In this document: positions 34,839 through 42,693 of the stretch, one piece after another
How the letters are laid out: the number at the start of each line of letters is the position of its first letter
Numbering within the stretch: position 1 is the first letter of the stretch
Source: Rouxiella sp. S1S-2
Lineage (GTDB): Bacteria > Pseudomonadota > Gammaproteobacteria > Enterobacterales > Enterobacteriaceae
Assembly: GCF_009208105.1 (NCBI RefSeq)
Contig: NZ_WFKL01000001.1
Location: 2,852,001-2,916,000 of the forward strand
Direction of reading: 5' to 3'
DNA length: 64,000 nucleotides
The notes under the pieces: generated by a model
What the model saw: the letters and a program-made list of their open reading frames with translations, nothing else
What the model was told of the DNA's origin: nothing
Databases searched by the model: none
Made by a program: the position numbers and the translations under genes

Positions 34839-36389
34839 ATGACTTCCACAGCTTCAGTAAATTGGCAAGCAGCACGCTCTGCAGCAAAAAAGATAGCCGA
34901 CCGTTGGAACCAGCCTGGTGAACCGGGCGGTGCAATTACTCTGTTTGACGCCGCTGAGTTACAGGGAGAGGCCTGCGGCGGTCTGGCGAATTTGACCACT
35001 CAAACACCTTTTGCCATTGACAGCGTTGTGCGCTACGCGTCGGTAACTAAGCATATTTTTGCCGCGCTGGCCCTCTTGCGCAGCGATGCGGGTTTATCGA
35101 GCGACGATACGCTGGGTCAATACTTGCCGCAGCTTAAAGCGCCGATGTCGCAGGTGACTGTCGGTCAGGCGTTAGACATGACCGGCGGTTTACCTGACGT
35201 GCGCGAGACCCTCTCCCTGCTAGGGGTTTCGGTTTATAACGTCACCGACGCCGAGGCACTGATTGATTTTCTGGCCACCGACGGCAGTCTGAATTTCCCC
35301 GCAGGGACCGAAATATCTTATTCGAACACCGGCTATCGTTTAGTCGAAACCATTCTGAAGCAGGAAGGTATTTTGTTCGAAGACTTGCTGCAAAGGCATA
35401 TTGCTCAACCGCTTGATATTGCCTTTCACGCCCCCGAAACCTGGTTTGATATTGTCCCTAATTTGGTCCCCGGCTATTGGAAGTCCGCAGATGGCTGGAA
35501 AACCTCCAGCGCCGGTCTGCACCTTTCGGCGTCAGGCAGCCTGACCGGCAGTTTGCGTTCGCTGTCGAGCTGGTTGCAAAGCCTGTTGAAAGACAGCGGT
35601 CCCGGTGCTGGCGTACTTAAGCACTTAAGCCAACCTCGCGCGCTCAATGACGGCACGCCAACCGCCTATGGATTAGGCATCACGCATTCTAAAATTGGCG
35701 AGCATCAGCTATTAGGTCACGGCGGCTCTCACGCCGGGTACAAAACCTATTTCCTGCTGCATCCCGCGCATAAAATTGGCGTGGCGCTGGTGTCGAATCG
35801 CGAAGATACCGCCTCCTACACGGCGCTGCTCGAGGTGATGTCTGCCCTGCTTGACACGCCGCTTCCGGCAAGAAGTACGGCACTGGTCAACGGACTGTAT
35901 GCCAGCCAGGCCGAACCTTATTGGCTTAACGTTACCGACGGCGTCGCCAGCTATTTGGGTGCAGCCGAGAATCTTTATCAGGATGAAGATGGCAGCGCTG
36001 TTTCACTTTCTGCCCACCTGCCGATGCGTTTGCAGATGAAAGGCAGCGCCATTGAGGGTGAGATTGGCTTGGCGAAGCGTTATTTTACACCGGTAGAACC
36101 AAATGATTGCCTGCATCTCATTCAGGGCCGCTGGTTCCATCCAGAGTCAAAAGCCGCGTTTGATATTGAGGGCGACAGGCTAATGATGGGTGTTGGCCCG
36201 CTGCGCGCCAGTGGAACGCTGACCTCCGTAGGCCAAGGGCGACTGCTGGTAAGTATGCCGGACGGCCCGTGGGAAAAATCGTTCTGCCTTTATTTCCAGG
36301 GCTACAACGTGCAGCTGATTTCCAATCGCAGCCGCGTGTTAACCTTCCGCCGCGACGAGTGCCGCATCAGTTGGGAACCGACGGCGTAA
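34839..36389 (+). CDS. D-aminopeptidase (penicillin-binding fold)
   Basis: The 516-residue protein is a serine hydrolase of the class C beta-lactamase / DD-peptidase fold with two C-terminal lipocalin-like domains. S68-V69-T70-K71 is the nucleophile motif, Y161-S162-N163 the second motif and H294-G295-G296 the third. These positions and the length fit Ochrobactrum D-aminopeptidase DAP (about 520 residues; Ser62, Lys65, Tyr153, His287 from family knowledge), which removes N-terminal D-residues from peptides. No signal peptide is visible, so it should act on imported peptides. The ATG at 34839 has GGAG 5 bases upstream; an ATG 4 codons earlier is possible. It ends the peptide-transport operon. 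Confidence 0.85.
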   Translation: MTSTASVNWQAARSAAKKIADRWNQPGEPGGAITLFDAAELQGEACGGLANLTTQTPFAIDSVVRYASVTKHIFAALALLRSDAGLSSDDTLGQYLPQLKAPMSQVTVGQALDMTGGLPDVRETLSLLGVSVYNVTDAEALIDFLATDGSLNFPAGTEISYSNTGYRLVETILKQEGILFEDLLQRHIAQPLDIAFHAPETWFDIVPNLVPGYWKSADGWKTSSAGLHLSASGSLTGSLRSLSSWLQSLLKDSGPGAGVLKHLSQPRALNDGTPTAYGLGITHSKIGEHQLLGHGGSHAGYKTYFLLHPAHKIGVALVSNREDTASYTALLEVMSALLDTPLPARSTALVNGLYASQAEPYWLNVTDGVASYLGAAENLYQDEDGSAVSLSAHLPMRLQMKGSAIEGEIGLAKRYFTPVEPNDCLHLIQGRWFHPESKAAFDIEGDRLMMGVGPLRASGTLTSVGQGRLLVSMPDGPWEKSFCLYFQGYNVQLISNRSRVLTFRRDECRISWEPTA

Positions 36390-36411
36390 TTTATACTGCG
36401 CGCTGGACAAT

Positions 36412-36449
36412 AAAAACCCCTTATTCAGGTCACTGAGCAAGGGGTTTTT
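36412..36449. terminator. bidirectional rho-independent terminator
   Basis: The arms AAAAACCCCTT and AAGGGGTTTTT enclose 16 bases. Each strand ends in a T-run, and the element lies between the converging D-aminopeptidase and TenA-like genes. Confidence 0.85.
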
Positions 36450-36466
36450 ATCACTTGGGTCATGGC

Positions 36467-37120
36467 TCAGGACAAATACGCCGCGCTGTGAAAATCAATC
36501 TCCCACTGCAATACTTGTGCATATAAACCTGAAAGCTGGACCTGCTGTGCTTCGCCGAGAGTGGCCGCGCACTTATCCAACTCGACCTTCAACCAGCTGG
36601 CCTGATTGATGAAGGTCTCCTCGGCGTGCATCACTACCCACTCTTTAACGTCGGCATCGGCAATTTCTGCCTGACTCACCCGCTTGCACCAATGGTAATA
36701 CATCCATTCTGCGCCAAACATCAGCGTGAGTATCTGTGCGTAGCTGCCCGTTTCGGCCACCCGCAGCATGCCCTGACTAAAGCGATAAACCTCGGGCGCG
36801 CCGCGCAGGTAACTTTCAGGAGTAACGTCTCTGTGCGACATCACCCGTTCAAAATAGGCGATTTGCTCATTGGCCAGCGCGTCCAACACGCCAATCAACC
36901 AGCGCCGATGGGTAATATCCGGTGCTTTAATGACCGCATACGAGAAAATTTCGATGGCGGTTGCCACAAAATCGCCCTCAAATACCAGATACTGATTGAA
37001 CACCTTTGCTGGCAAAATACCCTGTTCGATATCGGTAACAAAGCGGTGCTGCTGCATCGCCTGCCAAACGTCCTGATTTTCACTCAGTAAACGGTCGGTG
37101 AAGCTTGGTTGCTGTGACAT
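36467..37120 (-). CDS. TenA-family protein lacking the catalytic cysteine
   Basis: The 217-residue all-helical protein has the TenA/THI-4 fold: LVFEGDFVATAIEIFS near 45-60, a middle ANEQIAYFERVM helix and the EWMYYHWCKR segment at 138-147. TenA of Bacillus uses Cys135 to hydrolyse aminopyrimidines; the aligned position here is Ala137, as in the Cys-less TenA subgroup, so the reaction may differ. It starts 3 bases after the BtpA-like gene and is co-transcribed with it. No thiamine genes are near. A hydrolase or deaminase step in the pathway of this locus is a reasonable inference. Confidence 0.8.
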   Translation of the reverse strand: MSQQPSFTDRLLSENQDVWQAMQQHRFVTDIEQGILPAKVFNQYLVFEGDFVATAIEIFSYAVIKAPDITHRRWLIGVLDALANEQIAYFERVMSHRDVTPESYLRGAPEVYRFSQGMLRVAETGSYAQILTLMFGAEWMYYHWCKRVSQAEIADADVKEWVVMHAEETFINQASWLKVELDKCAATLGEAQQVQLSGLYAQVLQWEIDFHSAAYLS

Positions 37121-37123
37121 GAC

Positions 37124-37966
37124 TTATTCTCCAAGCTCGGCCTGAGCCACCGACATAAAGTGTTTAACTCTTTCCGGCTCCACCTGATTCCACCATACGC
37201 CGCCGTATTTCAGGGTACTGGCGACAATCACGCCCTGTGTACGCTGCAAAATTTGGCAGATATTATCGGGGGTTACGCCTGAACCTACCAGCAACGGCAG
37301 TGAGGTGGCGGCACGTATTTCGTCAATTTCATCCATAGTGGCGCTGTCGCCAGTGCGCTGGCCGGTGGCAATAACCGCATCCGCCTGGAAGAAGTCTACG
37401 TCACGCGTTAGCTCGGTAATCGTGCGATCGGCGACAATGGCGTGGCTACCGTGTTTAACATGGCTGTCGGCAAAGACTTTAATATGTTCGGCCCGCAGTT
37501 GGGCGCGATAGCGCAGTGCTTTTGCCGCCGCGCCCTCAATGAACCCTTCGTTGGCGATATAGGCATTAGCCCACTGGTTTACACGAACAAAATCAGCGCC
37601 ACCTGCCAGCGCAGTAGCCAACGCGGGAATAGCCGCATTCGCCAATACGTTAATGCCCAGCGGACAGCCAAACTCTTTTTTAATCCTGTCGGTAATCACT
37701 GACATAAACGCCGCAGTTTCATAACCGATATCTTCCGGTTTAGAAAAAGGAACATCACCGTGATTTTCGATAATTAATCCGTGAACACCCCCGGACAAAT
37801 AAGCCTGCGCATCACTTAGGGCAACATCCATTATTTGGTTAATCGATTTTCCACGATAATTAGGCGAGCCAGGAAAAGGCTCGCAGTGCACTACACCAAT
37901 TATTGCTTTACTTCTTGAAAATATCTCTTGTATTGCACTGGTTTTTTCTGCTGATATAGACGCCAT
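37124..37966 (-). CDS. BtpA-family TIM-barrel protein
   Basis: The 280-residue protein matches the BtpA family by its VVHCEPFPGSPNYRG opening near residues 24-38, the IIENHGDVPF strand, a FVRVNQWANAYIANEGFIEG stretch near 127, and the LLVGSGVTPDNI end of a barrel strand near 220. BtpA was first linked to photosystem I assembly in cyanobacteria, but homologs in heterotrophs sit in sugar or nucleoside catabolic loci and probably are enzymes. The ATG at 37966 with AGGAGA is chosen; a longer form runs into the divergent kinase start. Its start lies only 27 bases from that of the PfkB kinase. Confidence 0.82.
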   Translation of the reverse strand: MASISAEKTSAIQEIFSRSKAIIGVVHCEPFPGSPNYRGKSINQIMDVALSDAQAYLSGGVHGLIIENHGDVPFSKPEDIGYETAAFMSVITDRIKKEFGCPLGINVLANAAIPALATALAGGADFVRVNQWANAYIANEGFIEGAAAKALRYRAQLRAEHIKVFADSHVKHGSHAIVADRTITELTRDVDFFQADAVIATGQRTGDSATMDEIDEIRAATSLPLLVGSGVTPDNICQILQRTQGVIVASTLKYGGVWWNQVEPERVKHFMSVAQAELGE

Positions 37967-37993
37967 TGTATTACTCTCCTCAAGGAATATATT

Positions 37994-38890
37994 ATGCAAG
38001 TCTTCGTTATCGGCAACATCAGTGTTGACGAAACCTATTTAATTAATGATTTACCGCAAAAAGGATCGTCTATTCACGGTGCTAAAACCCATCAAGACCT
38101 TGGTGGAAAAGGGGCCAATCAGGCAATTATCCTTTCACGCTGTGGCATTAACACTACCCTAATTGCCGCCATCGGCAATGATAATCAAGGCCATTGGTGT
38201 AAGGAAAAAATAGAGCAAGAGCGTCTTACTTTACGGCCAAACTCACCCAGAGATTGTCGGACCGACACCTCACTAATATTAAACTGCGCCGACGGCGATA
38301 ATGCTAACATCACCACCACCACGGCCGCTGATGCATTATCAATTAATGATATCGAGCAAGAGTTGTTATTCTCCAAGCCCGGCGACGTTGTATTACAACA
38401 GGGTAACTTTAGTCACCAAAAAACGGAGGCTATTTTTAGCCTTGCGCGTCAAAATGGGCTCATTACCGTGTTTAACCCCTCACCGGTAAAAAATACTTTT
38501 GCTGAGCTGCTGCCGCTGATTGATATTTTAGTCGTCAATCAGCTCGAGGCCCAACTGCTAGGCAACACAGCCGATTGCATACTCGCCGCCCACACCTTAC
38601 TCAATGCCGGTGTGGGTCAAGTCGTGGTTACCCTCGGCGCAGAAGGCTCAATGCTGCTCAATGGAACAGGTCTCACTCACGTCGCCGCAGAGCCGGTAAG
38701 TGTTAAAGATACCACCGGTGCCGGCGACACCTTTCTCGCCGTGATGCTCGCCTCTTCACTGCTGCGCCAATCGTCCCTTGCCGCCATAGACCTGCAGCGT
38801 GCGGCACTCGCTTCCTCTATCACCATTGGCAGAACTGGCACCCTGAGCGCGTTCCCCACGCAATTCGAACTCGCACAGATGCTTAAATAA
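37994..38890 (+). CDS. PfkB-family (ribokinase-like) sugar kinase
   Basis: The 298-residue kinase has the first PfkB signature GGKGANQA near residues 38-45 and the second, DTTGAGDTFLA, near 238-248 with the catalytic aspartate D244. Overall it is ribokinase-like. It would phosphorylate a sugar or nucleoside-like compound brought in by the ribose-type ABC transporter of this locus. It is divergent from btpA-like/tenA-like and convergent with the binding-protein gene. The 137-base gap to the latter shows no clear terminator. Confidence 0.88.
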   Translation: MQVFVIGNISVDETYLINDLPQKGSSIHGAKTHQDLGGKGANQAIILSRCGINTTLIAAIGNDNQGHWCKEKIEQERLTLRPNSPRDCRTDTSLILNCADGDNANITTTTAADALSINDIEQELLFSKPGDVVLQQGNFSHQKTEAIFSLARQNGLITVFNPSPVKNTFAELLPLIDILVVNQLEAQLLGNTADCILAAHTLLNAGVGQVVVTLGAEGSMLLNGTGLTHVAAEPVSVKDTTGAGDTFLAVMLASSLLRQSSLAAIDLQRAALASSITIGRTGTLSAFPTQFELAQMLK

Positions 38891-39027
38891 TCACCGAACC
38901 CCCAATAAGTCATTGCCGCTGCAGCAAGGCGGCCAGTAAGTTAATCCCCAAGAGCTTACATGAGTAAGCGACTGGGGTTAACGAATGCAGCCAACGCCGC
39001 GGCAGCCGCAATGACGACGGGTAATTA

Positions 39028-40005
39028 TTATTTAAACTCTGCGCGAAACTTGTCTACGTTAGCCTTGGTGACCACAGTGGCCGGTACCAAAATTGCCTTG
39101 TTAACCGCTTGACCTGCCACAACTTTATTCAGCGCTTTGACGGCTTCGACACCCATGTTTAAGGGGTCTTGTTGCAGTACGGCGGTGACGTAGCCCTGGT
39201 CTATGCCTGAGATCGCCTTAGAGGTCAGGTCCCAACCAAAGACTTTAATGTCTTTCTGACGACCCTGATTCTCAACGGCGGCGATGGCACCCAGCAGTGC
39301 CGGCTCTCCGGTGGCATAAATTGCGGTCATGCTCGGGTTGCCGGTAATTAAGTTTTCAGCCGCCGTTAAAGCATTGTCCTGAATATTTTGTCCATCAACC
39401 ACGCCTACTACACTAATACCGCCGTGGCCCTTAAGCGTATTTTCAAAGCCCTTTTGGCGGTCGTTTTGAATCGCTGAGTTTAACGCGCCGACGATCCCAA
39501 CTTTGGCTTTATCGCCCATATTATTTTTGACATAATCAGTGAAGTAATTGCCAAGTATTTCCCCGCCTTTAATATTATCAACGCCAACCTGCGCTTTCTG
39601 CTGACCTGCTGGCAATACGGCATCAATGGCAATCACTGGTATGTTTTTGGCAGCCGCTTCGGCAATGGCAGGCATAATTCCGTTAACATCGATGGCATCA
39701 ACCATAATCCCTTTCACGCCCTGCTGGATGTAATTTTCAATCGCATCATTTTGCGCAACGGGATTATCATTGGCATTAAATATAATCAGTTTGGCCCCAG
39801 ATTTTTTGGCTTCTTCGGCGGCCCCTTTATTCATCTGATTAAAAAACAGTGCCTGCTGGTTAATTTGCACCATCGCATAGGTCGGTGCGTCTTTCGCCCA
39901 AACACTGCTTGAAAATAATAGGCTCAACGTCATTGCCGCCAGTGTCGAACGCGCGAATTTATTCATCTGCACTGCAACATTTTTCTTACCGGTGTTGGTC
40001 AACAT
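39028..40005 (-). CDS. ribose-type ABC transporter substrate-binding protein
   Basis: The 325-residue precursor belongs to the RbsB (Peripla_BP_4) family. A signal peptide ends at about residue 37 (SSSVWA-KD). The mature protein opens with the usual AMVQINQQALFFNQMNKG stretch and contains AIDAVLP near 140 and IYATGEPALLGA near 240. The ATG at 40005 with TAGGAT is used; a second ATG at codon 14 is an alternative. It is transcribed away from its presumed ATPase and permease (41882-43701), with the LacI gene between, so the binding protein is in a separate unit. Confidence 0.85.
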   Translation of the reverse strand: MLTNTGKKNVAVQMNKFARSTLAAMTLSLLFSSSVWAKDAPTYAMVQINQQALFFNQMNKGAAEEAKKSGAKLIIFNANDNPVAQNDAIENYIQQGVKGIMVDAIDVNGIMPAIAEAAAKNIPVIAIDAVLPAGQQKAQVGVDNIKGGEILGNYFTDYVKNNMGDKAKVGIVGALNSAIQNDRQKGFENTLKGHGGISVVGVVDGQNIQDNALTAAENLITGNPSMTAIYATGEPALLGAIAAVENQGRQKDIKVFGWDLTSKAISGIDQGYVTAVLQQDPLNMGVEAVKALNKVVAGQAVNKAILVPATVVTKANVDKFRAEFK

Positions 40006-40414
40006 AATGACATCCTATAAAATGAGAGAGGACAATAAGAAATACCAGCAGGCATAGCCAAAGGAATTCGCGCAGAAAAAATCGGCGCAATTCCCATGAC
40101 ATGGACCTGTCAGGGTTATTTTTGGGCGGGTCAGATATCAGAATGTACGGCGAAGAATTCGAAGAGTGACGTTCCAAACGACGCTTTTTCGATAAAACAG
40201 TGATGCGGGTAAACTGCCAATTACAATTAATCGGCCGAGAAAAATTGTCAAGTATAAAATTTCAGCCGTGCTCCTCATAGGTGACAAAAAGCCGTGACGC
40301 AAACAAGAAATAACCCACTGACGTTGCGTTTGGCATATGCTGTCTTGATGTCACCCGCAGAGTCAATTAGCCTAGTTGATACAGGCCCATCCGCCAGGAC
40401 AGCAGAGAGAAATT
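40006..40414. other. divergent intergenic region between binding-protein gene and lacI-type gene
   Basis: This 409-base gap has an imperfect stem-loop at 40063-40094 (arms GGAATT(C)GCGC and GCGCAATTCC) in the leader of the binding-protein gene. On the minus strand TTGACA at 40251-40246 is a good -35 box with only a weak -10. A GGGTAAAC half-site at 40207-40214 matches half of the palindrome at 41757. No ORF is credible here. Confidence 0.45.
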
Positions 40415-41437
40415 ATGGCCACTAAACGGGTAGTGTTATCCGACGTTGCACAAATGGCGGGGCTTTCTAAAGCCACCGTTTCGCGATATCTCAACAACAG
40501 CATTGTGCTGCCACAGCAAACGGTGGAACGCATTGAACACGCAATCAACACTCTAGGTTATCGAGCCAATAGCCTGGCGCGACGTTTGAGCATGGGCGGC
40601 AGTGAAACCATTGGTCTGGTGCTGCCTGATATTGCTAACCCGTTCTTCGCCGAGCTGGCCGACGCGGCTGAAGAGGCGGCGTCTGAACATAAATACAGTC
40701 TGGTGCTGTGCGTTACGCGAAATAATCTCGAGAAAGAGTGCCAGTTTATTCGTTGGCTTGACACTCGCCAGGTCGACGGCCTGCTGTTTACCACCAACCG
40801 TCCCGATAACGGCCAGCTTTGTCTCGAGCTAAAAGACCAGCGTCACGTGGTGCTGATTGATGAAGATGTGCCGGGCAGCGACGTTCCCAAGGTATTTTCC
40901 GACAATGTGCACGGTGGCGAATTAGCCACGCAGGCGTTAATCGACGCCGGACATCAGCATATTGCCTTTGTAGGTGGCCCCGATGAGTTGATGAGCGTGC
41001 GCGAAAGGCATCAAGGTTATCGGCAGGCATTGGTTAAAAGCGGCATAAGTTACGACCCGGCATTAGTGCTTTATGGCGACTATGACCGAGGATTTGGTCG
41101 TCTGGCGCTGGAAACGTTGCTTGCCCTGCCCACCCCGCCGAGCGCAATTTTTGCTGCCAGTGATTATCTGGCTCTTGGCCTGCTCGACGGCGTTCGCGCT
41201 AACGGCCTCAGCGTACCGGATTCGCTGTCACTGGTCGGTTTTGATGACGCGATTTATTCAGACCTGATCACTCCCCGTCTGTCTACCATTCGTCAGTCTG
41301 CACGCGAGCTGGGTCGAACGGCGGTTGAAACGCTCATCAAACTGCTTAATGACGACGCTAACGTCAGTCGCGTATCCAGAATTCCCGTCGAGTTAATCTC
41401 CAGAGATTCCATTGCCCCCTGGCAGCCAAAACGTTGA
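40415..41437 (+). CDS. LacI-family transcriptional regulator
   Basis: The 340-residue repressor starts at the ATG at 40415 (GAGAGA upstream). The helix-turn-helix is VLSDVAQMAGLSKATVSRYLNNS at about 7-29, written here across typical LacI positions, followed by the hinge and a periplasmic-binding-like domain. It lies between the binding-protein gene and the ABC operon and is the likely regulator of both. A perfect 14-base palindrome with the central CG typical of LacI operators lies in the next intergenic region. Confidence 0.9.
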   Translation: MATKRVVLSDVAQMAGLSKATVSRYLNNSIVLPQQTVERIEHAINTLGYRANSLARRLSMGGSETIGLVLPDIANPFFAELADAAEEAASEHKYSLVLCVTRNNLEKECQFIRWLDTRQVDGLLFTTNRPDNGQLCLELKDQRHVVLIDEDVPGSDVPKVFSDNVHGGELATQALIDAGHQHIAFVGGPDELMSVRERHQGYRQALVKSGISYDPALVLYGDYDRGFGRLALETLLALPTPPSAIFAASDYLALGLLDGVRANGLSVPDSLSLVGFDDAIYSDLITPRLSTIRQSARELGRTAVETLIKLLNDDANVSRVSRIPVELISRDSIAPWQPKR

Positions 41438-41444
41438 CAAAACT

Positions 41445-41459
41445 GCCCCACAGTGGGGC
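41445..41459 (+). terminator. small GC hairpin after the lacI-type gene
   Basis: The arms GCCCCA and TGGGGC enclose 3 bases directly after the stop codon. The nearest T-run is about 25 bases further, so function as a terminator is doubtful. Confidence 0.3.
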
Positions 41460-41462
41460 CGT

Positions 41463-41479
41463 TGCACCGTTTAAGGGCG
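41463..41479 (+). promoter_or_regulatory. possible NtrC-type site upstream of the ABC operon
   Basis: The sequence TGCACCGTTTAAGGGCG resembles the NtrC consensus TGCACC-N5-GGTGCA in its left half and spacing, with mismatches in the right half. It lies about 200 bases upstream of the predicted sigma-54 start site. Confidence 0.25.
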
Positions 41480-41648
41480 GGTTGTTTTTTTTACGCTCTC
41501 ACTTGACTGGCATTTTTACAAAACCTGTGCTGAAAAAAATGACTCAGGGTAAAATATTTTTCACAAGAAATAGCTCATTGTTTTTCATCCGTTTATTGCC
41601 CTCCCCATTCCCAGTCAACCCACACGACAAACGACTTTTGTGCAAATA

Positions 41649-41665
41649 TTGGCACGCTTACTGCA
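41649..41665 (+). promoter_or_regulatory. sigma-54 promoter of the ribose-type ABC operon
   Basis: The 17-mer TTGGCACGCTTACTGCA has a perfect TTGGCACG -24 box and GG-N10-GC spacing. Transcription would start near 41677 and run 200 bases to the ATPase start, across the LacI-type palindrome. Confidence 0.6.
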
Positions 41666-41756
41666 AAAACATTCTCGGCGATTCAGATATCCACACTCAC
41701 TATTTTAGTTAATCGGCTGAGCGGGAAAACAGGTTGCCGTTATTTTTGTCATTTGG

Positions 41757-41770
41757 GTAAACCGGTTTAC
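41757..41770. promoter_or_regulatory. LacI-type operator palindrome
   Basis: GTAAACCGGTTTAC is a perfect 14-base palindrome with a central CG step, as in LacI/PurR-family operators. It lies 112 bases before the ABC ATPase start and about 80 bases downstream of the sigma-54 start site, so it could act as a roadblock. Confidence 0.6.
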
Positions 41771-41789
41771 AAGGAAAGGAAAATCGGAA

Positions 41790-41921
41790 ATGACCACTAA
41801 CGGCAGCGCTGTTGTGCGTAGATACGGTGGTACGTTCACCGATTACGCTACCCGCCATCCCCTTTGTGATGGAGCAGATTCATGTCAAGAGAACTTGCAG
41901 GCACACCCAGGGTGGAGATGA
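41790..41921 (+). CDS. possible 43-residue leader ORF overlapping the ABC ATPase start
   Basis: An ATG preceded by a purine-rich AAGGAAAGGAAAATCGGAA stretch opens 43 codons (MTTNGSAVVRRYGG...) that end 40 bases inside the ATPase gene in another frame. It might couple translation to the ATPase gene. No homology is recognised and it may be chance. Confidence 0.2.
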   Translation: MTTNGSAVVRRYGGTFTDYATRHPLCDGADSCQENLQAHPGWR

Positions 41922-42673
41922 TTAATATCACCAAAACCTATGGTTCGATCCGCTCTCTTCGCGGCGTTAACTTAAGCCTTGCTCCGGGTGAAGTACTCGG
42001 ACTGGTGGGCGACAACGGCGCGGGTAAATCTACCTTAACCAAGATACTCGCCGGTGCCGTAGTGCCCAGCAGCGGAAAATTGTGCATCGACGGTGAAGAA
42101 GTCAATTTCAACAACCCTTCGGACGCACGCCGCTGCCATATTGAGATGGTTTATCAGGACTTGTCACTGTGCGATACGGTTAACGTGGCCGGTAACCTTT
42201 TTATGGGCCGTGAACCACAGACTCGCCTGCTGGGTATTCCGTTTCTCGATGAGAAAAAAATGCATGAAGAGGCACGTGAAATGCTGAAAGGTTTGGGGAT
42301 CTCGATTCCTGATACCCGCCTGCTGGTGCGTAATCTTTCAGGGGGGCAACGTCAAGCGATTGCCATTGCCCGCGCGGCAGCCTTTGAACCTAAAGTATTA
42401 ATTATGGATGAACCCACCGCCGCATTGGCCGTTGCGGAAGTGGAGGCTGTGCTGGAGTTAATCAGACGCGTTAGCGCTCGCGGGGTCAGCGTAATACTGA
42501 TAACCCATCGTCTACAGGATCTGTTCCTGGTGTGCGACCGCATCATGGTGATGTATGAAGGCACCAACGTGGCGGACCGAAAAATCGCAGACACCAGCTT
42601 ATCTGACATCGTTAATTTGATCGTCGGGCAAAAGTTTGAGGCACATTCGGCTCGTGAAACCGTTCATCACTGA
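41882..42673 (+). CDS. ribose-type ABC transporter ATPase, single domain
   Basis: The 263-residue protein has one nucleotide-binding domain: Walker A GDNGAGKS near residue 42, signature LSGGQRQA near 146, Walker B VLIMDEPTAAL, switch ITHRLQDL. Most RbsA-type ATPases have two fused domains (about 500 residues); this is the half-size FrcA-like form. In the D-loop, LD is replaced by LA (TAALAVAE), as in some sugar ATPases. GGAG precedes the ATG by 8 bases. The permease gene follows 20 bases later. Confidence 0.88.
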   Translation: MSRELAGTPRVEMINITKTYGSIRSLRGVNLSLAPGEVLGLVGDNGAGKSTLTKILAGAVVPSSGKLCIDGEEVNFNNPSDARRCHIEMVYQDLSLCDTVNVAGNLFMGREPQTRLLGIPFLDEKKMHEEAREMLKGLGISIPDTRLLVRNLSGGQRQAIAIARAAAFEPKVLIMDEPTAALAVAEVEAVLELIRRVSARGVSVILITHRLQDLFLVCDRIMVMYEGTNVADRKIADTSLSDIVNLIVGQKFEAHSARETVHH

Positions 42674-42693
42674 GTCTTTCAAAAGGTAAGCCC

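Noticed and set aside
36467..37120. Calling the TenA-like gene a thiamine salvage thiaminase II
   Set aside because: The nucleophilic cysteine is absent and no thiamine gene or TPP riboswitch is seen nearby.
41434..41712. 92-codon ORF after the lacI-type gene
   Set aside because: It starts with TTG inside the lacI stop region, has no ribosome site, covers the sigma-54 promoter, and its translation shows no domain.
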